Positions 45,733 through 57,100 of a DNA stretch of 64,000 bases are shown here, in pieces. The notes beneath the pieces are model-generated. The model ran no database searches and was not told the origin of the DNA. It worked only from the letters and a program-made list of their open reading frames with translations. Each line of letters opens with the position of its first letter. The first letter of the stretch is position 1. Source of the DNA: Diphasiastrum complanatum (taxonomy: Eukaryota > Streptophyta > Lycopodiopsida > Lycopodiales > Lycopodiaceae); NCBI GenBank assembly GCA_029204225.1, contig CM055095.1, positions 51,869,836 through 51,933,835 on the forward strand, in the 5' to 3' direction. A program made the position numbers and the translations under genes.

Positions 45733-46850
45733 AGTGCTCCCAAGACCAATGATTGTCCTTCCAAACGTGTGATGGGTAGATGAGGTTTTTTCTGTCCATT
45801 TTTTCACTACTTAAAAAGTAGAATGTATAGCACACCTACGACCCACGTCAGCTACATGGCATGGCACAAAAAGTATCTGGATTCTATTTTTGGATGTTGA
45901 TTCCACTTTTCAAATAATGAATCTATTCCATAATGGTCATGTAAAACAAAAAAGCCTCAATCTCGATTGTGCAATGGAAGTTGCCACGCAGAGGACATTT
46001 TGGCTAGGTAAAGAGTCCTAGGCTTGAGTCATCATGGTAAGGAGTCATAGGCTTGACCTAGGACACCTTACTAGGCAGAATATCTGACCTTCCATAATAT
46101 TATAAGGCTGACCTATAACATTGTTGTCTTAAACATCACATGGAAGAGTCCAGGGCCTTTCAAAATTTTGCAGCCCCCAATTTGAAAGCCCAGGTACTTC
46201 TACTTCATTCCATGTGAAAGGCCCTTTCATTTGGAGGGCAAAGCATTTATTGTCTAAATTCAAATTCGATAAGGAATCTATGTTTTTATTGGAGTGGAGA
46301 GCAAGGGCCCACCACTTACCCCATAATATTTCAAGAGGCCCAAGGGTCTCACTCCCCTGCTATGTTGAGTTACCCTAGGTTGGCAACCTTTTAGTGCCAC
46401 TTGGGGCAACTCTCACTGCTTGTTTTTTAAATGGGGGCAAGGCCTCTTGGGCCAAACAAAATAAAGGATTTGGGCCTTTTGGACTTACCGTCATTCCATG
46501 TGAAAACACCCTTAGTACTTAGTAGGAGTGATGTTTATCACAAAAGAGTATATGTTAGGCATGAGAGAGTAGTGAGTAGGAGGTGAGTGTTGCTTAGTAG
46601 TGAAAGTGGTGAAAATATTTTGATCACACATTTTTGCATTCATACTTTTGGATTTAGCATTACAACAACGAGTGCAATAGGCTCTAAGTAAGCACTCAAA
46701 ACTAATGAAGTAGTTGCTTTAGCACATTATACTCTTGGCAAGCTCGAAGAAAAGTAACCTACAACAGCTTTAATGGAAGTGGAATACACCGGAGTCTAGA
46801 TGTACATATATGCATTAGCTACTTAGAACGCTTATAATGACTGCTGCACA

Positions 46851-47267
46851 TCAAGGTTTGATCCAAAGTTTTAGATCGCCGGCGGAGTTTCCTGCGAGGT
46901 CCGTGGCTGAGGCATAAACTGATCCATCTCTGTAGCCGCAATTATTGGTTATGCTGCCCCAAAGATCAACAATCAAATCATAACAGTCCGCAACGAGGCA
47001 GTGCGCCAATCCCGAAAGTGTTGCCGAGGTGGAAGTAGGCAAGCTATATGCGTTTTGGCTGTTTTGGGGTGTCGTGGTGTAAAGGAGGTGCATGAATACA
47101 TTATTAGTGACATCCTTGAGAGCATTGAAGGTCGGTAGAGCTTGGCCTTCGCAAGTGGGGTTACTAATGACGAAGTTTTGTTGAGCGTGCACGATAGAAA
47201 GTTGTTCTGTTATGAAAAGGAAAGTTATGATAGCAGTTACTAGGAGGCCAATTGCATGTGTTGCCAT
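46851..47267 (-). CDS. Secreted Gnk2-like (DUF26-type) small protein, copy 1
   Basis: The 138-residue single-exon gene has a signal peptide (MATHAIGLLVTAIITFLFIT core, likely cut after VHA at residue 28) and a mature region of about 110 residues. The order FVISNPTCEG, NALKDVTNNVFMHLL, then HCLVADCYDLIVDLWGSI and CGYRDGSVYAS resembles the Gnk2 antifungal/DUF26 fold. Only four Cys remain (C39, C90, C95, C110), and the diagnostic C-X8-C-X2-C is reduced to C-X4-C, so the assignment is tentative. Gnk2 proteins are extracellular, bind mannose and act against fungi. The start context is GGACCATGGC. Both intact copies and two fragments lie in this window. Confidence 0.7.
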   Translation of the reverse strand: MATHAIGLLVTAIITFLFITEQLSIVHAQQNFVISNPTCEGQALPTFNALKDVTNNVFMHLLYTTTPQNSQNAYSLPTSTSATLSGLAHCLVADCYDLIVDLWGSITNNCGYRDGSVYASATDLAGNSAGDLKLWIKP

Positions 47268-47928
47268 GGTCCTTGCAGCCTACTGGATATGGATATCGAT
47301 ACACCTCCTACGCAGCAGTGCGGATCAAGTCATCAACAAACCAAAATTGATTAGTTCAGATGCTGTATGAGAGATCTACCACCATAGACAAATGCATCAC
47401 ATCTTTAAAGAACAATTTTAGAGCTGAGAACTAAGGTCTTTGTTCCAACAAACTATTGCATGCAAGAGAAAAAAGTTTGAACCTCTAAATGAATAGATCT
47501 TCTTTCCTATTTTGAGTTATCTTGCCTTCCTTCTTGGGAGGATAGCTGAGATGTGAATGAATGGATCTTCTTTCCTCTTTGAGTTATTTTGCCTTCCTTC
47601 TTGGGAGGATAATTGATAAGCAACTCTCAAAAGCCAAAGTACTTGCTCTCACACTTTTGTTTCTAAGCTTTATATTCTCACACTTTTTAGTGTGGAGCTT
47701 ATCTTCCCACACTTTTCGGTCACTTACTTTATCTTCTCACGCGTGCTGAGTTGTTGTGTGCTTAAGTTGGGCCCACCAGCACCATGCAACAAGGAGCTAC
47801 ACAAGGCCCCACTCCCATCTATTTATGCAGAATGCCTACGGCGGCACACTATGGTGATATATAGACCATGAAAGATTATTGTGCACCATTGGATGAGGAT
47901 GGGATCGTGCTCGGTCTCATTGCAAAAT
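47268..47928. other. 5' flank of the Gnk2-like gene, copy 1
   Basis: No gene is supported. The first about 65 bp upstream of the ATG are conserved in the fragments at 29281 and 34826. A direct repeat of about 60 bp, GAGTTATCTTGCCTTCCTTC against GAGTTATTTTGCCTTCCTTC, lies at about 47513 and 47569. Confidence 0.5.
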
Positions 47929-48660
47929 ACACTCCTTGCTAGATATAATCTAATTATGGGCCCCCATCGTTGATGGGTTAAGGACATCACCAAGCATCGA
48001 GGAGACATTTTTACAACTATTAGCTGGCACCAATCTTATCCCAAGGTGATGTCATCATCTCTTTGCAACTCGAGACGTCTATAGCACTTTTACATGAGAG
48101 CAAGACACAAGGTAGGAAACATCAGCCCCTCCCCAAACCACACACCAACCTTCAGTGAGGATACACTCCTTGCTAGATATCATCTAATTGTGGGCCCGCC
48201 ACCCCGCCACCGTGCATCGTTTAACATCACCAAGCATAGAGGAGCATTTTTACAAAGCACCAATCTTATCCCAAGGTGACATCATCATCTCTCAACAAAT
48301 CAAGACATCTTTAGCGCCTTTACATGAGGGCAAGACACATGGTGGGAATCGTCATCAACCTTATTGAGGATACACTCCTTGTTAGATATCATCTAATTGT
48401 GGGCCCACCACCATGCATCATTGGTGGGTTAAGGACATCACCAAGCATCGAGGAGACATTTTTACAACTATAGTCGGCACCAATCTTATCCCAATGTGAT
48501 GTCATCATCTCTCCACAATTCAAGACGTCTATATCGCTTACATGAGGGCAAGAGACATGGGAGGAATCATCATCCCCTCCCGAAACTACACACCAACCTT
48601 TGAGGATACACTCCTTGCTAGATATCATCCACTTGTGGGTCCGCCACCACGTTGGTCCAA
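47929..48660 (+). repeat. Tandem repeat of about 209-236 bp, four units (copy 1)
   Basis: Units start at TACACTCCTTGCTAGATAT near 47929, 48162, 48371 and 48607. Each unit carries GTGGGCCCACCACC, CATCACCAAGCAT, GGAGACATTTTTACAA and CAATCTTATCCCAA phrases. Frames across the array (for example 48389-48781 on minus) are by-products. Confidence 0.85.
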
Positions 48661-48706
48661 TATGGACATGATTCATGTTGGTCCAATATGGACATGATTC
48701 TCCACA
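48654..48706 (+). repeat. 26-bp tandem duplication specific to copy 1
   Basis: TTGGTCCAATATGGACATGA plus six bases is present twice in a row here and once in block 2 (near 60010-60035). It accounts for the change of offset from 11359 to 11333. Confidence 0.85.
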
Positions 48707-50040
48707 CCTTCCATGTCGGGCCACCTTTTGCCCAAAGTATTCTTTTTTCCTACATGTGGCCATAAAGGCAAAACAAGCCAAAGTAAATTGTATATGCTAG
48801 TGGACGTTGTGAACGATATCATATTCAATACTCTACAAATTAAAAATTACTGGCAAGTCCTCACCTTGAAGCACAACAAAGTCTCGACAAGATGACTAGA
48901 TTTGTGTCAACCTGACCACTACTACCTATGACATAATGATAAGACCTAATTTTGCTTGTGCCCAAGTGGTCTCCTTGGTTGCCACATTATTTCACTAAAT
49001 GATTCATTGATTCACTTGGGCTAGTAAGGCAACTAGACGTAAATGATAGTGAATTGCATAGATGTTCCCATTTCATGGTCCTCTATTTGTCATTGTGCTA
49101 CCTTGCTTTGATGATTCAACTTTATCTATTATGTAACAAATGAGTATAATAGATTGTGATTGAGTGCTTCAACTAGCTTAATCCATATTTGTGGTTGGTG
49201 CAAGTGGTGTGTGTGGTAGTGCAATATGTTGGGCTAGAAAATGCATTGATTATGTGGATGGGAGTGATGGCAATGATGTGTGATATGATGGAAGTGTTCT
49301 CTTTCAAATGGTTTTCATGATGGTATGTTATGGTCCTTTGGTAATTGTACCCCCTTGCTGACTTGATCTTGGAATTTTTTTAACGGATCACTAAAACCTT
49401 GTATATGTTCTTCGAAGCTATACCCAAGCCTTGGGAGGTACATGATTCTCATGTGCCATTTCATCTATATTCATTAGGGTAGGCGACTTCTTCTGTGTTT
49501 TCTAGTTAGGAAACTTGATATTGCTGGTAGCTTGAAACTATGGTAAGGAGGAAAGGTATGAATGGATTCTCGTGCAACACTCATTTGTGTTATGACTTTT
49601 GTTAGCTAAGTTTTTGACTCAAATATCAGGTATAAAATTTAGCAGTCCAGATGTAATCTAATGGTAGATTGAAGACAGTTGGCTACTTGAGACTATCATT
49701 ATAGAAGTTCCTGAGTACAAAAGGGCCCTATAAGAAATGCCATGTAGGATGGATGAATTCTTCAAAATAAAAAATTATAATACAAGAAGTGCCTGCCCGC
49801 AGTAGTTCGAATACAAAACTGCTTTGGTTGCAGTCATGGTTAACTAAGGTTTCTCTCGGAAAAAATCATCTCTCGGGAGAATGAACTCTTGGGAAAAGAG
49901 AGAGTGGGGGGAAGAATTGAAAAGAAAAGAGCCAACTATATTACACTATGGCTAAAAGCATGGTTTGTAGGTACAACATGGACTTTCAAGGACACTACCT
50001 TTTTTGGGTAGAAATGCACTTTTGTATTATTATATTTTCA
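48707..50040. other. Gene-free region of block 1
   Basis: No gene, RNA or repeat with support was seen. The same stretch is in block 2 with only scattered differences. Confidence 0.45.
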
Positions 50041-50350
50041 ACTAATACCTTTGACTTGTAATAACTTTTTAACCGTACCTAAGAAGTATATATCATTGGA
50101 AAGCGCTTGTCGCACTTTCTAATGCATTAAACTCCGCTGAAATTGGACTTACCACTAAAAAGTTATGTCATTTTTAATGTGGACTCAAAAAATTATGATT
50201 AATAACATCTCCATACTTTTGACTTGCCATAACTTTTTAATCGTAGCACGGAAGTATGTCATGTAACATATCACTGTAAAGGGCTTGTCAAGTGCGTTCT
50301 AATGCACCAAACTTCCTGAAATTGGACTTACCACTAAAATGTTATGTCAT
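50041..50350 (+). repeat. Q repeat dimer, copy 1
   Basis: Two head-to-tail units start near 50045 and 50214. Both contain ACTTTTTAA, TCTAATGCA and GGACTTACCACTAAAA. The second unit is interrupted by the RT fragment of Y. Confidence 0.8.
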
Positions 50351-50516
50351 TTTTTATCTCTATCTCTTCTTTGTGAGAAAACCGATATGGTTGTCTAGAG
50401 ATAGGGTAACTACATGCAATTAACTCAATTTTATGGTCTACCAACCTAGACGGTGGTATTTCATGAGGTGATTTTTTTGGAAACACATTTTTAAATTCAG
50501 ACAATATCTTATTCAC
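50334..50516 (-). pseudogene. Ty3/gypsy Y: fragment before reverse transcriptase, copy 1
   Basis: The minus-strand frame reads FKNVFPKKSPHEIPPSRLVD and HKIELI, then PISRQPYRFSHKEE, which is the conserved start of Ty3/gypsy RT. Only this piece of RT is present, and Q repeats follow. Confidence 0.7.
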
Positions 50517-51203
50517 TGTTGTAAATATTTGAACAGTTGCGTAGTCAGCAGAAATACAAAGGAATTGATGATAGTGTTACCCGATAGTTTGGCCATCTCT
50601 TCTTTGTTGGCCACCTCTTGTTATTCGGCTATCATCGATTGTTCAACCATACCCGATCGGTCGGTCATCTTGGACCATCTGGGCAAATTCTCATGTCACA
50701 ACCAGACAAAATCAAATATTTGTTTGATGGCACTACCAACACCATATAGTGCCTTAACCTAATACTAAACTACATGTTAACCATTCTTTTAATTAGTTAG
50801 CCATGTGTATATAACCAACAACTTATCAATTAGCCATGTGTATATAACCAACAACTTATCGTTTGTTCCGTTAGCTGAATTCACTACCTGCTAGAGAGCA
50901 AAATTGTCTTGTTCTTTCTATGTATTACTATAGAGTATAGTCTCAGAAAGAATGCCTCTCTATCTGCATTCAGACTGTATTTTCTACATGACTAATCTAT
51001 CAATGTTCCAGCAATTTAAGTTGTGTATGCTGAATGCTTATTTCTTTTCGTTGTCAGATAGATTCACGCCCGCGGATAAACTTACTCATAGATTATAATT
51101 GCGCTCATGTGACTGATAGCACTACTCCATCTATCGTTCTAATAAACATTCCCAAGTTGCTTCCACAAAGCTAAATCTGATAAACAAGATCATTTGTGCA
51201 TGG
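50517..51203. other. Degraded spacer of Y, with a 36-bp duplication specific to copy 1
   Basis: The unit TTAGCCATGTGTATATAACC plus sixteen bases is present twice at about 50798-50869 and once in block 2 (62132-62168). No coding region was recognised. Confidence 0.6.
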
Positions 51204-51485
51204 CTACGAAATCAAGTGTTTAGATCCAGCAACTTTGAAGCTATGATCAAGTAAGACAAATTCTGATCTATTTGAGTATGATAGACATAGTTGTATGTCT
51301 TGAAGATTCTCTGCTCGCTTCACTCTGTCGCGATAGGAATAGCACCAAATCCCAACACCACTGTCCACTAAAATGCTAACTTCATGTCCTCTAACATTGT
51401 CTTTCAAACGAAATAATTCATTTGGCAAGAATGAAGTAGTACTAAAAGAACAATTACACTCACAATTAACCTTTTTAATTTCCAA
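51204..51485 (-). pseudogene. Ty3/gypsy Y: aspartic protease remnant, copy 1
   Basis: The frame contains GHEVSILVDSGVGIWCY, the protease active-site region (usually VDSGASHNF), with DSG intact but the flanking residues changed. The expected zinc knuckle upstream is missing in this copy because of a deletion of about 206 bp relative to block 2. Confidence 0.65.
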
Positions 51486-51539
51486 TGTCAGACAAACTTT
51501 TTTCTTTCTCTTCTTTTGGCTGGGTCCAGATGGATTAGC

Positions 51540-52345
51540 CTATAATTGCTTTCTAGATGCCACCACTGTGGATCAACAGATGGAAGTCCTGTTGAATCAA
51601 GTGAAAATCTATCTGCATCGAATTTGGTCTTTCAGCCTAAACCATTTACAGGGGAGAAGAAAGATAAAAAACTCGAGGTTGTATATGACTGGTTAACCAA
51701 GTGGACCGGTTATTTTAATCTACATGGAATTCTTGAAGATAAAAAGATTGAGAGTGTAGTTCTGTTCTTCTGAGGGAAAGCTTCATCATGGTGGTGTGAC
51801 CTACAACTGAAACCTACCACATGGGAAGAGTTCATGGAAGTGTTTAGAAAGCCGTTTGTGGTTATGGATGACTCAGACTTCTACCAAAGGTTTGTCAACT
51901 GCAAAATGGGTACTCAGAGTTTGAACTTGTACCTACAAGATCTTATGGATTTGTGGAACAAGATTCCCTCATTCATTGCAATACTGGCATTGTGGTGGTT
52001 TATCCTAGGTCTGCCTGCAGATTATCAGAATGAGTGCAAGTGTCATGTGCTTTAAGCTTTTGATCACATCGTACGGGTCACGAAAGCGTATGAACGTCAC
52101 TTGCCATGTCACCCTACCACCTAGGCTTCACATGTGCGAGCAGTAAATGACCAAAAACCAAGTAGGAGAGCACACTTTTCCAAGGTGATATGCTCAAAAA
52201 TCCATCTCCAACCCAATAAGCATCCAATTAGAGGCTACAAGCACTCTACTAAGGTTCATAAGAGAGGCATAGAGGCTTCTATCAGGTCCGGAAAGCAATC
52301 ATAAGCTCAATCATGCAAAAAATGAATTTTTGGACTCCTTCAACA
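51540..52345 (+). pseudogene. Ty3/gypsy Y: gag core, inverted relative to Y pol, copy 1
   Basis: The plus frame has the retrotransposon-gag pattern: YDWLTKWTGYFNLHGILEDK, then VVLFF, a TGA (51771) where copy 2 has CGA, GKASSWWCDLQLKPTTWEEF, FRKPFVVMD, FVNCKMGTQSLNLYLQDLMD and ADYQNECKC. A degraded tail continues to the F element. The rest of Y lies on minus just to the left, so an inversion has separated gag from pol. Confidence 0.8.
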
Positions 52346-53184
52346 AGCAAAACTTCAACATAATGGTGGATAAGCCTCAAACAACCAAATTGGATATATG
52401 ATGGCTAAAAAAAGAGGAAATCCATCATATCTTTAATCTTGTAATGAGAACCAACAGATTTAGACCACCATTTGATAGGTGTTCATGCTAAAAAATACAC
52501 TATTTTTTTAACTTTTTGAGACCCTTAATGGTGTCCAATCCTAACCAAAATTCATGAAGCTTCATTACACCTCTCAAAATGTGCATGGAAATTATTGGCT
52601 ATGAATTTTATGAAATACCACAAAATTAGTCCTAAAACCATCAAAAAACTTTGTTTCTTAACTAGTTTTGTCCAAAATTTGCGGGTCAAATCCACAAATA
52701 AGTGCAATCATATCCAAATCCCTATAAATCCATTACATGCAAGCACTACAAGTTTTGATTTAAGTCAATTATGGATTCCATAGCCCATTTCTAGTCCAAA
52801 AACCCCAATTTTTGGTCCAAATCACTATCTAATCTTCCTTTTGACTATTCAACCGATATGCAATCATTAGACCCAATCAATAATGATTGTAAAACAACAA
52901 GTACAATCTAGAAAATGTTCTAGATCACTAGCTATGATCAATTCCATGCAACAAACTTGAATTCTAGTGAAAAATCACAAAAAACCATAAAAAATCCATT
53001 GATTTCCATCAAAATATATGGAGAAAATCCATAATCACGATCTTTAGGCTGAAAGTAAATCAAGGATATGAGAAGCCACCTACTTGGAGGTCAATTCCAC
53101 CACTTGGAAGCAAAAGAAAAGAGATCTACCAAACAAGCTGCAAAAAGCAAGATCCTCAAGCCCCACCTCCTGATTGATGTGATC
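52346..53184 (-). mobile_element. Leader/internal start of element F, minus copy
   Basis: The sequence is the reverse complement of 28475-29280, reading towards lower coordinates from the primer-binding site at 53185-53199. No gag or pol is visible in it. The left edge merges with degraded Y gag near 52345. Confidence 0.7.
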
Positions 53185-53199
53185 CAAGCTCTGATTCCA
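53185..53199 (-). promoter_or_regulatory. Primer-binding site for initiator-Met tRNA, element F minus copy
   Basis: The minus strand reads TGGAATCAGAGCTTGG, one base off the TGGTATCAGAGC core, at the same place relative to the LTR as in the plus copy. Confidence 0.75.
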
Positions 53200-53209
53200 C
53201 TATAACGAT

Positions 53210-53626
53210 TGCCAAGTGAAGATCTTCAAGAAGCCTGTCACATGAAAACCAAAATGTCACCTGTGGAGCATAAACCACCCAACCAAAGGAAATGGCTAGT
53301 CAATACCTTAACCAATTCACCCCCAAGCCACAGTGAATGAATACAAGAGAGGAGAGGATCCTGGCTCATGCATCTGAGTTTCCATGGTATATATTCTCTC
53401 CAAGAGGAGAGGATAATTCCCTTAGGATCCCCATGCGATCCAATGATAAGCTATTGATCTCCTATTCTTGCAGTATAGCAGTCAAACACCATGCAAGTGC
53501 TCCTACGTCCAAATATAGGTCTTGGCCCTCATATGGTTATTAATTACTTAATTGACCATGCCCGGAATGACGAGGCAAAACTAATAACCACATAGGAACA
53601 TGTTTGTAGAGTAGCCAAAAGCGACA
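53210..53626 (-). repeat. LTR of element F, minus copy
   Basis: The segment of about 417 bp runs from TGTCGCTTTTGGCTACTC (minus, 53626) to a CA at 53210. It matches 28032-28448, with the same internal GAGAGAATATATACC palindrome arm. Confidence 0.75.
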
Positions 53627-54273
53627 CTTTTATACTTTTTTTAATAACGTAAACTTGTGCATAAAAATCAATCCCAATTTTTCTTTTTAAGAAAAAGGTC
53701 CCATAGCCTTGATCTTTTTGGTCTCTCGCCGATGCTAGTTTTAATATAAATGTTTTCCAACTCATCCTCTTATTAAAGATCACTCCAACAACAATTTTGA
53801 ACCAAAGTCCCCGATCTGTTTTGTTAAATATATGTACTTGTGATTGTTGTCCCCATTACTGAGCCACCATAGATAGTTTTTCTTCTCCCATTTTGCCACC
53901 TTCACCCTATCCTCAAGTATGTGATTACAAAACATGTTGGTATTGACTTCCATCGAAGACCAAGCTTTCGCTATGGGGTGCAAAACCTTGATAAGCCCAT
54001 TTCTTTACAAATATTTTACCAATTAATTTCATATTTTTGCAAATGGATCTAAATAATGGTATAATTAGTTTTTGGCTTTTCCTGCTAGGTCTAATCTGTA
54101 GTGAATTTTGTTCATGAACTTTTCCAAAACTTAAGATCAATTTCATCGTGATTCAAACCATGAACTGTTATCATTCACAATCTTCTTCAAAATTTGTCAA
54201 AACTTCTCTTGCTTCTAACATTCTCTCAACAATATATCAATTCACAAAAGCATGCTTGAAATTGTGGTATGCA
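53627..54273 (-). repeat. F-flanking segment, second copy, with possible LINE-like frame
   Basis: This is similar to 44397-45150 and carries the same YLWWLSNGDNNHKY reading (53780-53983). It ends abruptly at GGTATGCAC, where G3 begins. Confidence 0.45.
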
Positions 54274-54903
54274 CAGAAGTGCTGAGCAATGGAACTATGA
54301 TAACGATCAAGAAGGTGGATCTTCAAAATAGTATGTTATTTATTCTGCCGCGCAACAACAAGCATCTAAAAAATGGACCAGAGCACCACTTAGATGCTTT
54401 GCATGTGTAGAAAATCACAGAGTTGTAGAATATGTACAAATAAAAAAAAATTTGTACCATTCTATCGTGACCGTGGTTATGGGCATTGCTATAAAGGCTG
54501 TCCAGCAAGACCGAAGACACCACCAGCTATAGCTCTTGTAAATTTGATAACAATCAAGCAACGACCAGTAGCTTAGAATAAATCAAGTGGGTCACCAGAG
54601 CACAGAAGCAGAAAGAACTAGTAGCGGATCCAGTACCTGTTGATTCTATATCATTAACCGATATACCAATAGCATCTGGAGTTTATCCAAATCTTCATGC
54701 AGAAAAAAAAAGATATCAGGATATGAGGCAGTGGATTAAACATCTGCAAGAAGAAGAGGAGCTTGAAATTGCTAAAGCAACAGCTGAAGTTCGTTTTTCA
54801 CCATTGCAGCCTCCAAGAAATTTACGTGCAGATATCAATGATCAGTTGCATCAACACGAAGAACCCTTCAAGATGACTGAACCGGAAGCACCGCAAATAG
54901 AAC
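54274..54903 (+). pseudogene. Ty3/gypsy G3: gag C-terminus with knuckle-like units, 5' truncated
   Basis: G3 starts inside the region between knuckle units 2 and 3 (CAGAAGTGCTGAGC). Unit 3 (near 54392-54430) reads CFACVENHRVVEY-like, though its start is altered. Unit 4 reads DRGYGHCYKGCPARP, with Arg replacing the Cys. TAG at 54574 is shared with G1. The linker frame (54723-55043) includes WIKHLQEEEELEIAKATAEV, as in G1. Confidence 0.7.
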
Positions 54904-55965
54904 TGCTCATGAATATTTTGTCTAGTAAGATCAATATTGTTGGAGAGAGAGATCAAGAGGAACGAGAGTTGAGAAAGGTGTCATATGTTAGAAAAAAAAA
55001 AAAAAAAGCTCAAGGGGGTAAGACAAACACGAACAAGAAATGAAACACAAACAAGAAATGAAACACGAACGAGAAACGAACTCGAATAGAAAGTATTCGT
55101 GCATAGCGGAACGAGCTATACGACTCTCTCCGTAAGCATGACTACGCCTATCAGAATGAACAGAACTTTAGAGATGGAAATCACGGTCATTCTGGATTAC
55201 GCAGCCAAACATAATAAATGAAGCGCTAGAAGAATAATTTGTCACGAATAGAAAAAAAAATTATGTGTCGCGAATGATTCATGAAGAGCTAGACATTGCT
55301 CGACTGATAATTAGTCACGAAACATTCGCGAAAGACAAGACGAAATGTTAGTTGTCTATTACCAGAAAGAGCAACTAGAAAGATCAAACAGAATGAATAA
55401 TAAGCATATCAATATTAAATAGATCTAAACGCAGAACAAAGAACTGTATCAAATTAAGTATATCAAATATACATGTCAATAAAGCGGTAGAGCACAAGAA
55501 AATAGCAGACAAAGCCTCGTGCCCTACGAAGCTTATTCAATCTGTAAAGGAATGAAACCTTATATCTGACGATAAAGAATTAATGCACAAGGCATCTACT
55601 TCGTCTATCTAGCTGATAAGCTTTTGATGCTAATTTACATACACTCTCATCTGCTCATCTTTTTTCAGGACTCAATCGTTCAATACTCAACCTCTTGATG
55701 TCGTATTACTCTTTGATTTTCTCTCTATATATATACATAATGTTATAGGTGTGCAGATGAAGAAAGTACAGGGTGGATGTGTTGTCTGTAAGAGATCGTG
55801 GGTGGCTGCAATTGTTGTCCAGTCTATTAGCGTAGCTGCGTGGGGTGAGCATGAAGAGGGTGTGATGTCAGCCTTCACTTTTCGTCCTTTCATCACCTGT
55901 GAGAATTTGCATTTTAATATGCAGACTGCGCGACAACACGAGTAAATATGCAACACGAATGGAGG
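54904..55965 (+). other. Family-specific spacer between gag and protease of G3
   Basis: This is the same spacer of about 1 kb as in G1 and G2. The basic repeats (NTNKK-type, 55030-55080) and the short plus and minus frames are again present. Sequence similarity to G1 and G2 is high along the entire segment. Confidence 0.55.
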
Positions 55966-56905
55966 CAGACTAAAGATGGGATTTGGGAGAGTAGAGAAAA
56001 CAAATCCAACAAATATTTCATTGGGAGTGTTCCTGAAGTTGGTGCCAAAAGCAAAAGACGTCTTAGCGCAAAAGTTAGCTCAAGCAGAACCAGAACTCCA
56101 TCAAGAGCCACTTTTTTGTGTTGGACTCGAAGAATCTAATGAAGTACTCCATGTCGAAGCAGCTTGGAAAAGTGAACAAAAAAATATCACCCTGCCGATA
56201 CAGCATAGACAATTTCCTAAGGAAGTAGCTGTGATAGATGGCGGTTCAGGAGTTAACCTAATTTCTACAAAGCTATGTGCAAAATGAGGCCTTACAAAAT
56301 CAAGCCTGCAACTTTTGCCATTAAGCTAGCCATTGAATGTGTTGAATGGAGCTTGGATATCAACGAAACCTACACCATATCCGATTGAAGATGACCTCGT
56401 ACTTGTGAGTCATGCCTTGACTTATGATGACAATGCAAAACTTACGGATGAGCAGATTCTCAATCATATGGATCCGACCAGATTTGGAGTACGTAATGTT
56501 CTTGATGAACCAACAATAAATCCGCCCAAAGCAGTTATACTGAAGGAAGAAAGGATCACAGGGTCAATGACGAAGAAACAAGCCAAGCAACATTATAATA
56601 CGGTCCTGAAATGGAAAAATCTTCCTCAAAAGATTGATTCAAAAAATGTGCCACACTTATTGGATAAAGGAAAAGGGAAAGTCACGGATGATTCTACAAG
56701 TCAAAATTCTAGCAAGACATCATCGTCTTGGAAGTCATCACCTCCACGATCAATTCTTGCTAAGAAGACTAAGCGAAGATCCAAGACAAGTCCTTTCGAA
56801 AAGGACCAAGCAGATGTAGTCCAGCATGATATGCCCGAACATTTTAAACCATTAGAGGAGTTTTCAGCTCCAAAAAGACCCTTTAAGAATTCGTGCATGA
56901 TGTAG
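55966..56905 (+). pseudogene. G3 protease fused by deletion to protease-RT linker; RT and integrase absent
   Basis: The frame includes LKLVPKAKDVLAQKLAQAEP, then LHVEAAWKSEQKNITLPIQH and IDGGSGVNLISTKLCAK, and stops at TGA (56285), shared with G1 and G2. A deletion then joins it to the linker frame 56333-56905 (LNGAWISTKPTPYPIEDDLV; PKAVILKEERITGSMTKKQA; KTSPFEKDQADVVQHDMPEH), which ends SAPKRPFKNSC. The last part is a clean 190-codon frame. It shares the 3' truncation point with G1. Confidence 0.75.
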
Positions 56906-56924
56906 TTTATCTTATAAAAATATT

Positions 56925-57100
56925 ATAACACTAATACTTTTGACTTGCCATAACGTTTTAATTGTAGCTCAAAAGTATGTCATCTAACATATCATTGGCT
57001 TGTTGAGCGCTTTCCAATGCACCAAACTTTGCTAAATTTGGACTTACCACTAAAAAGTTACGCCATTTTTAGTGTGGAATCAAAAAGTTACGTTACGTAA
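56925..57100 (+). repeat. Q repeat, single unit next to G3
   Basis: This unit follows G3 exactly as the unit at 33571 follows G1, showing that G1-Q-block 0 and G3-Q-block 2 are one duplicated arrangement. Confidence 0.75.

Larger units (their letters stand above)
45733..52345 (+). repeat. Duplicated host block, copy 1
   Basis: The unit of about 6.6 kb recurs at 57191-63820 in the same orientation. The offset between homologous positions is 11458, then 11358 after a 100-bp deletion in copy 2 (at about 57719), then about 11333 and 11480, reflecting small indels. The copy holds the Gnk2-like gene, a tandem repeat, the Q dimer and a rearranged Ty3/gypsy fragment Y. Sequence identity looks close to 98-99% over most of the length. 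Confidence 0.9.

Noticed and set aside
47561-47749. 62-codon plus frame MDLLSSLSYFAFLLG (and 58919-59107)
   Set aside because: It is identical in the two blocks only because they are recent duplicates. The short hydrophobic frame lies in a repetitive upstream flank without codon-level support.
48389-48781. 130-codon minus frame (and 59748-60161 in block 2)
   Set aside because: It lies across the 209-236 bp tandem repeat, the N-terminal parts differ between the copies through a frame change, and no domain is seen.
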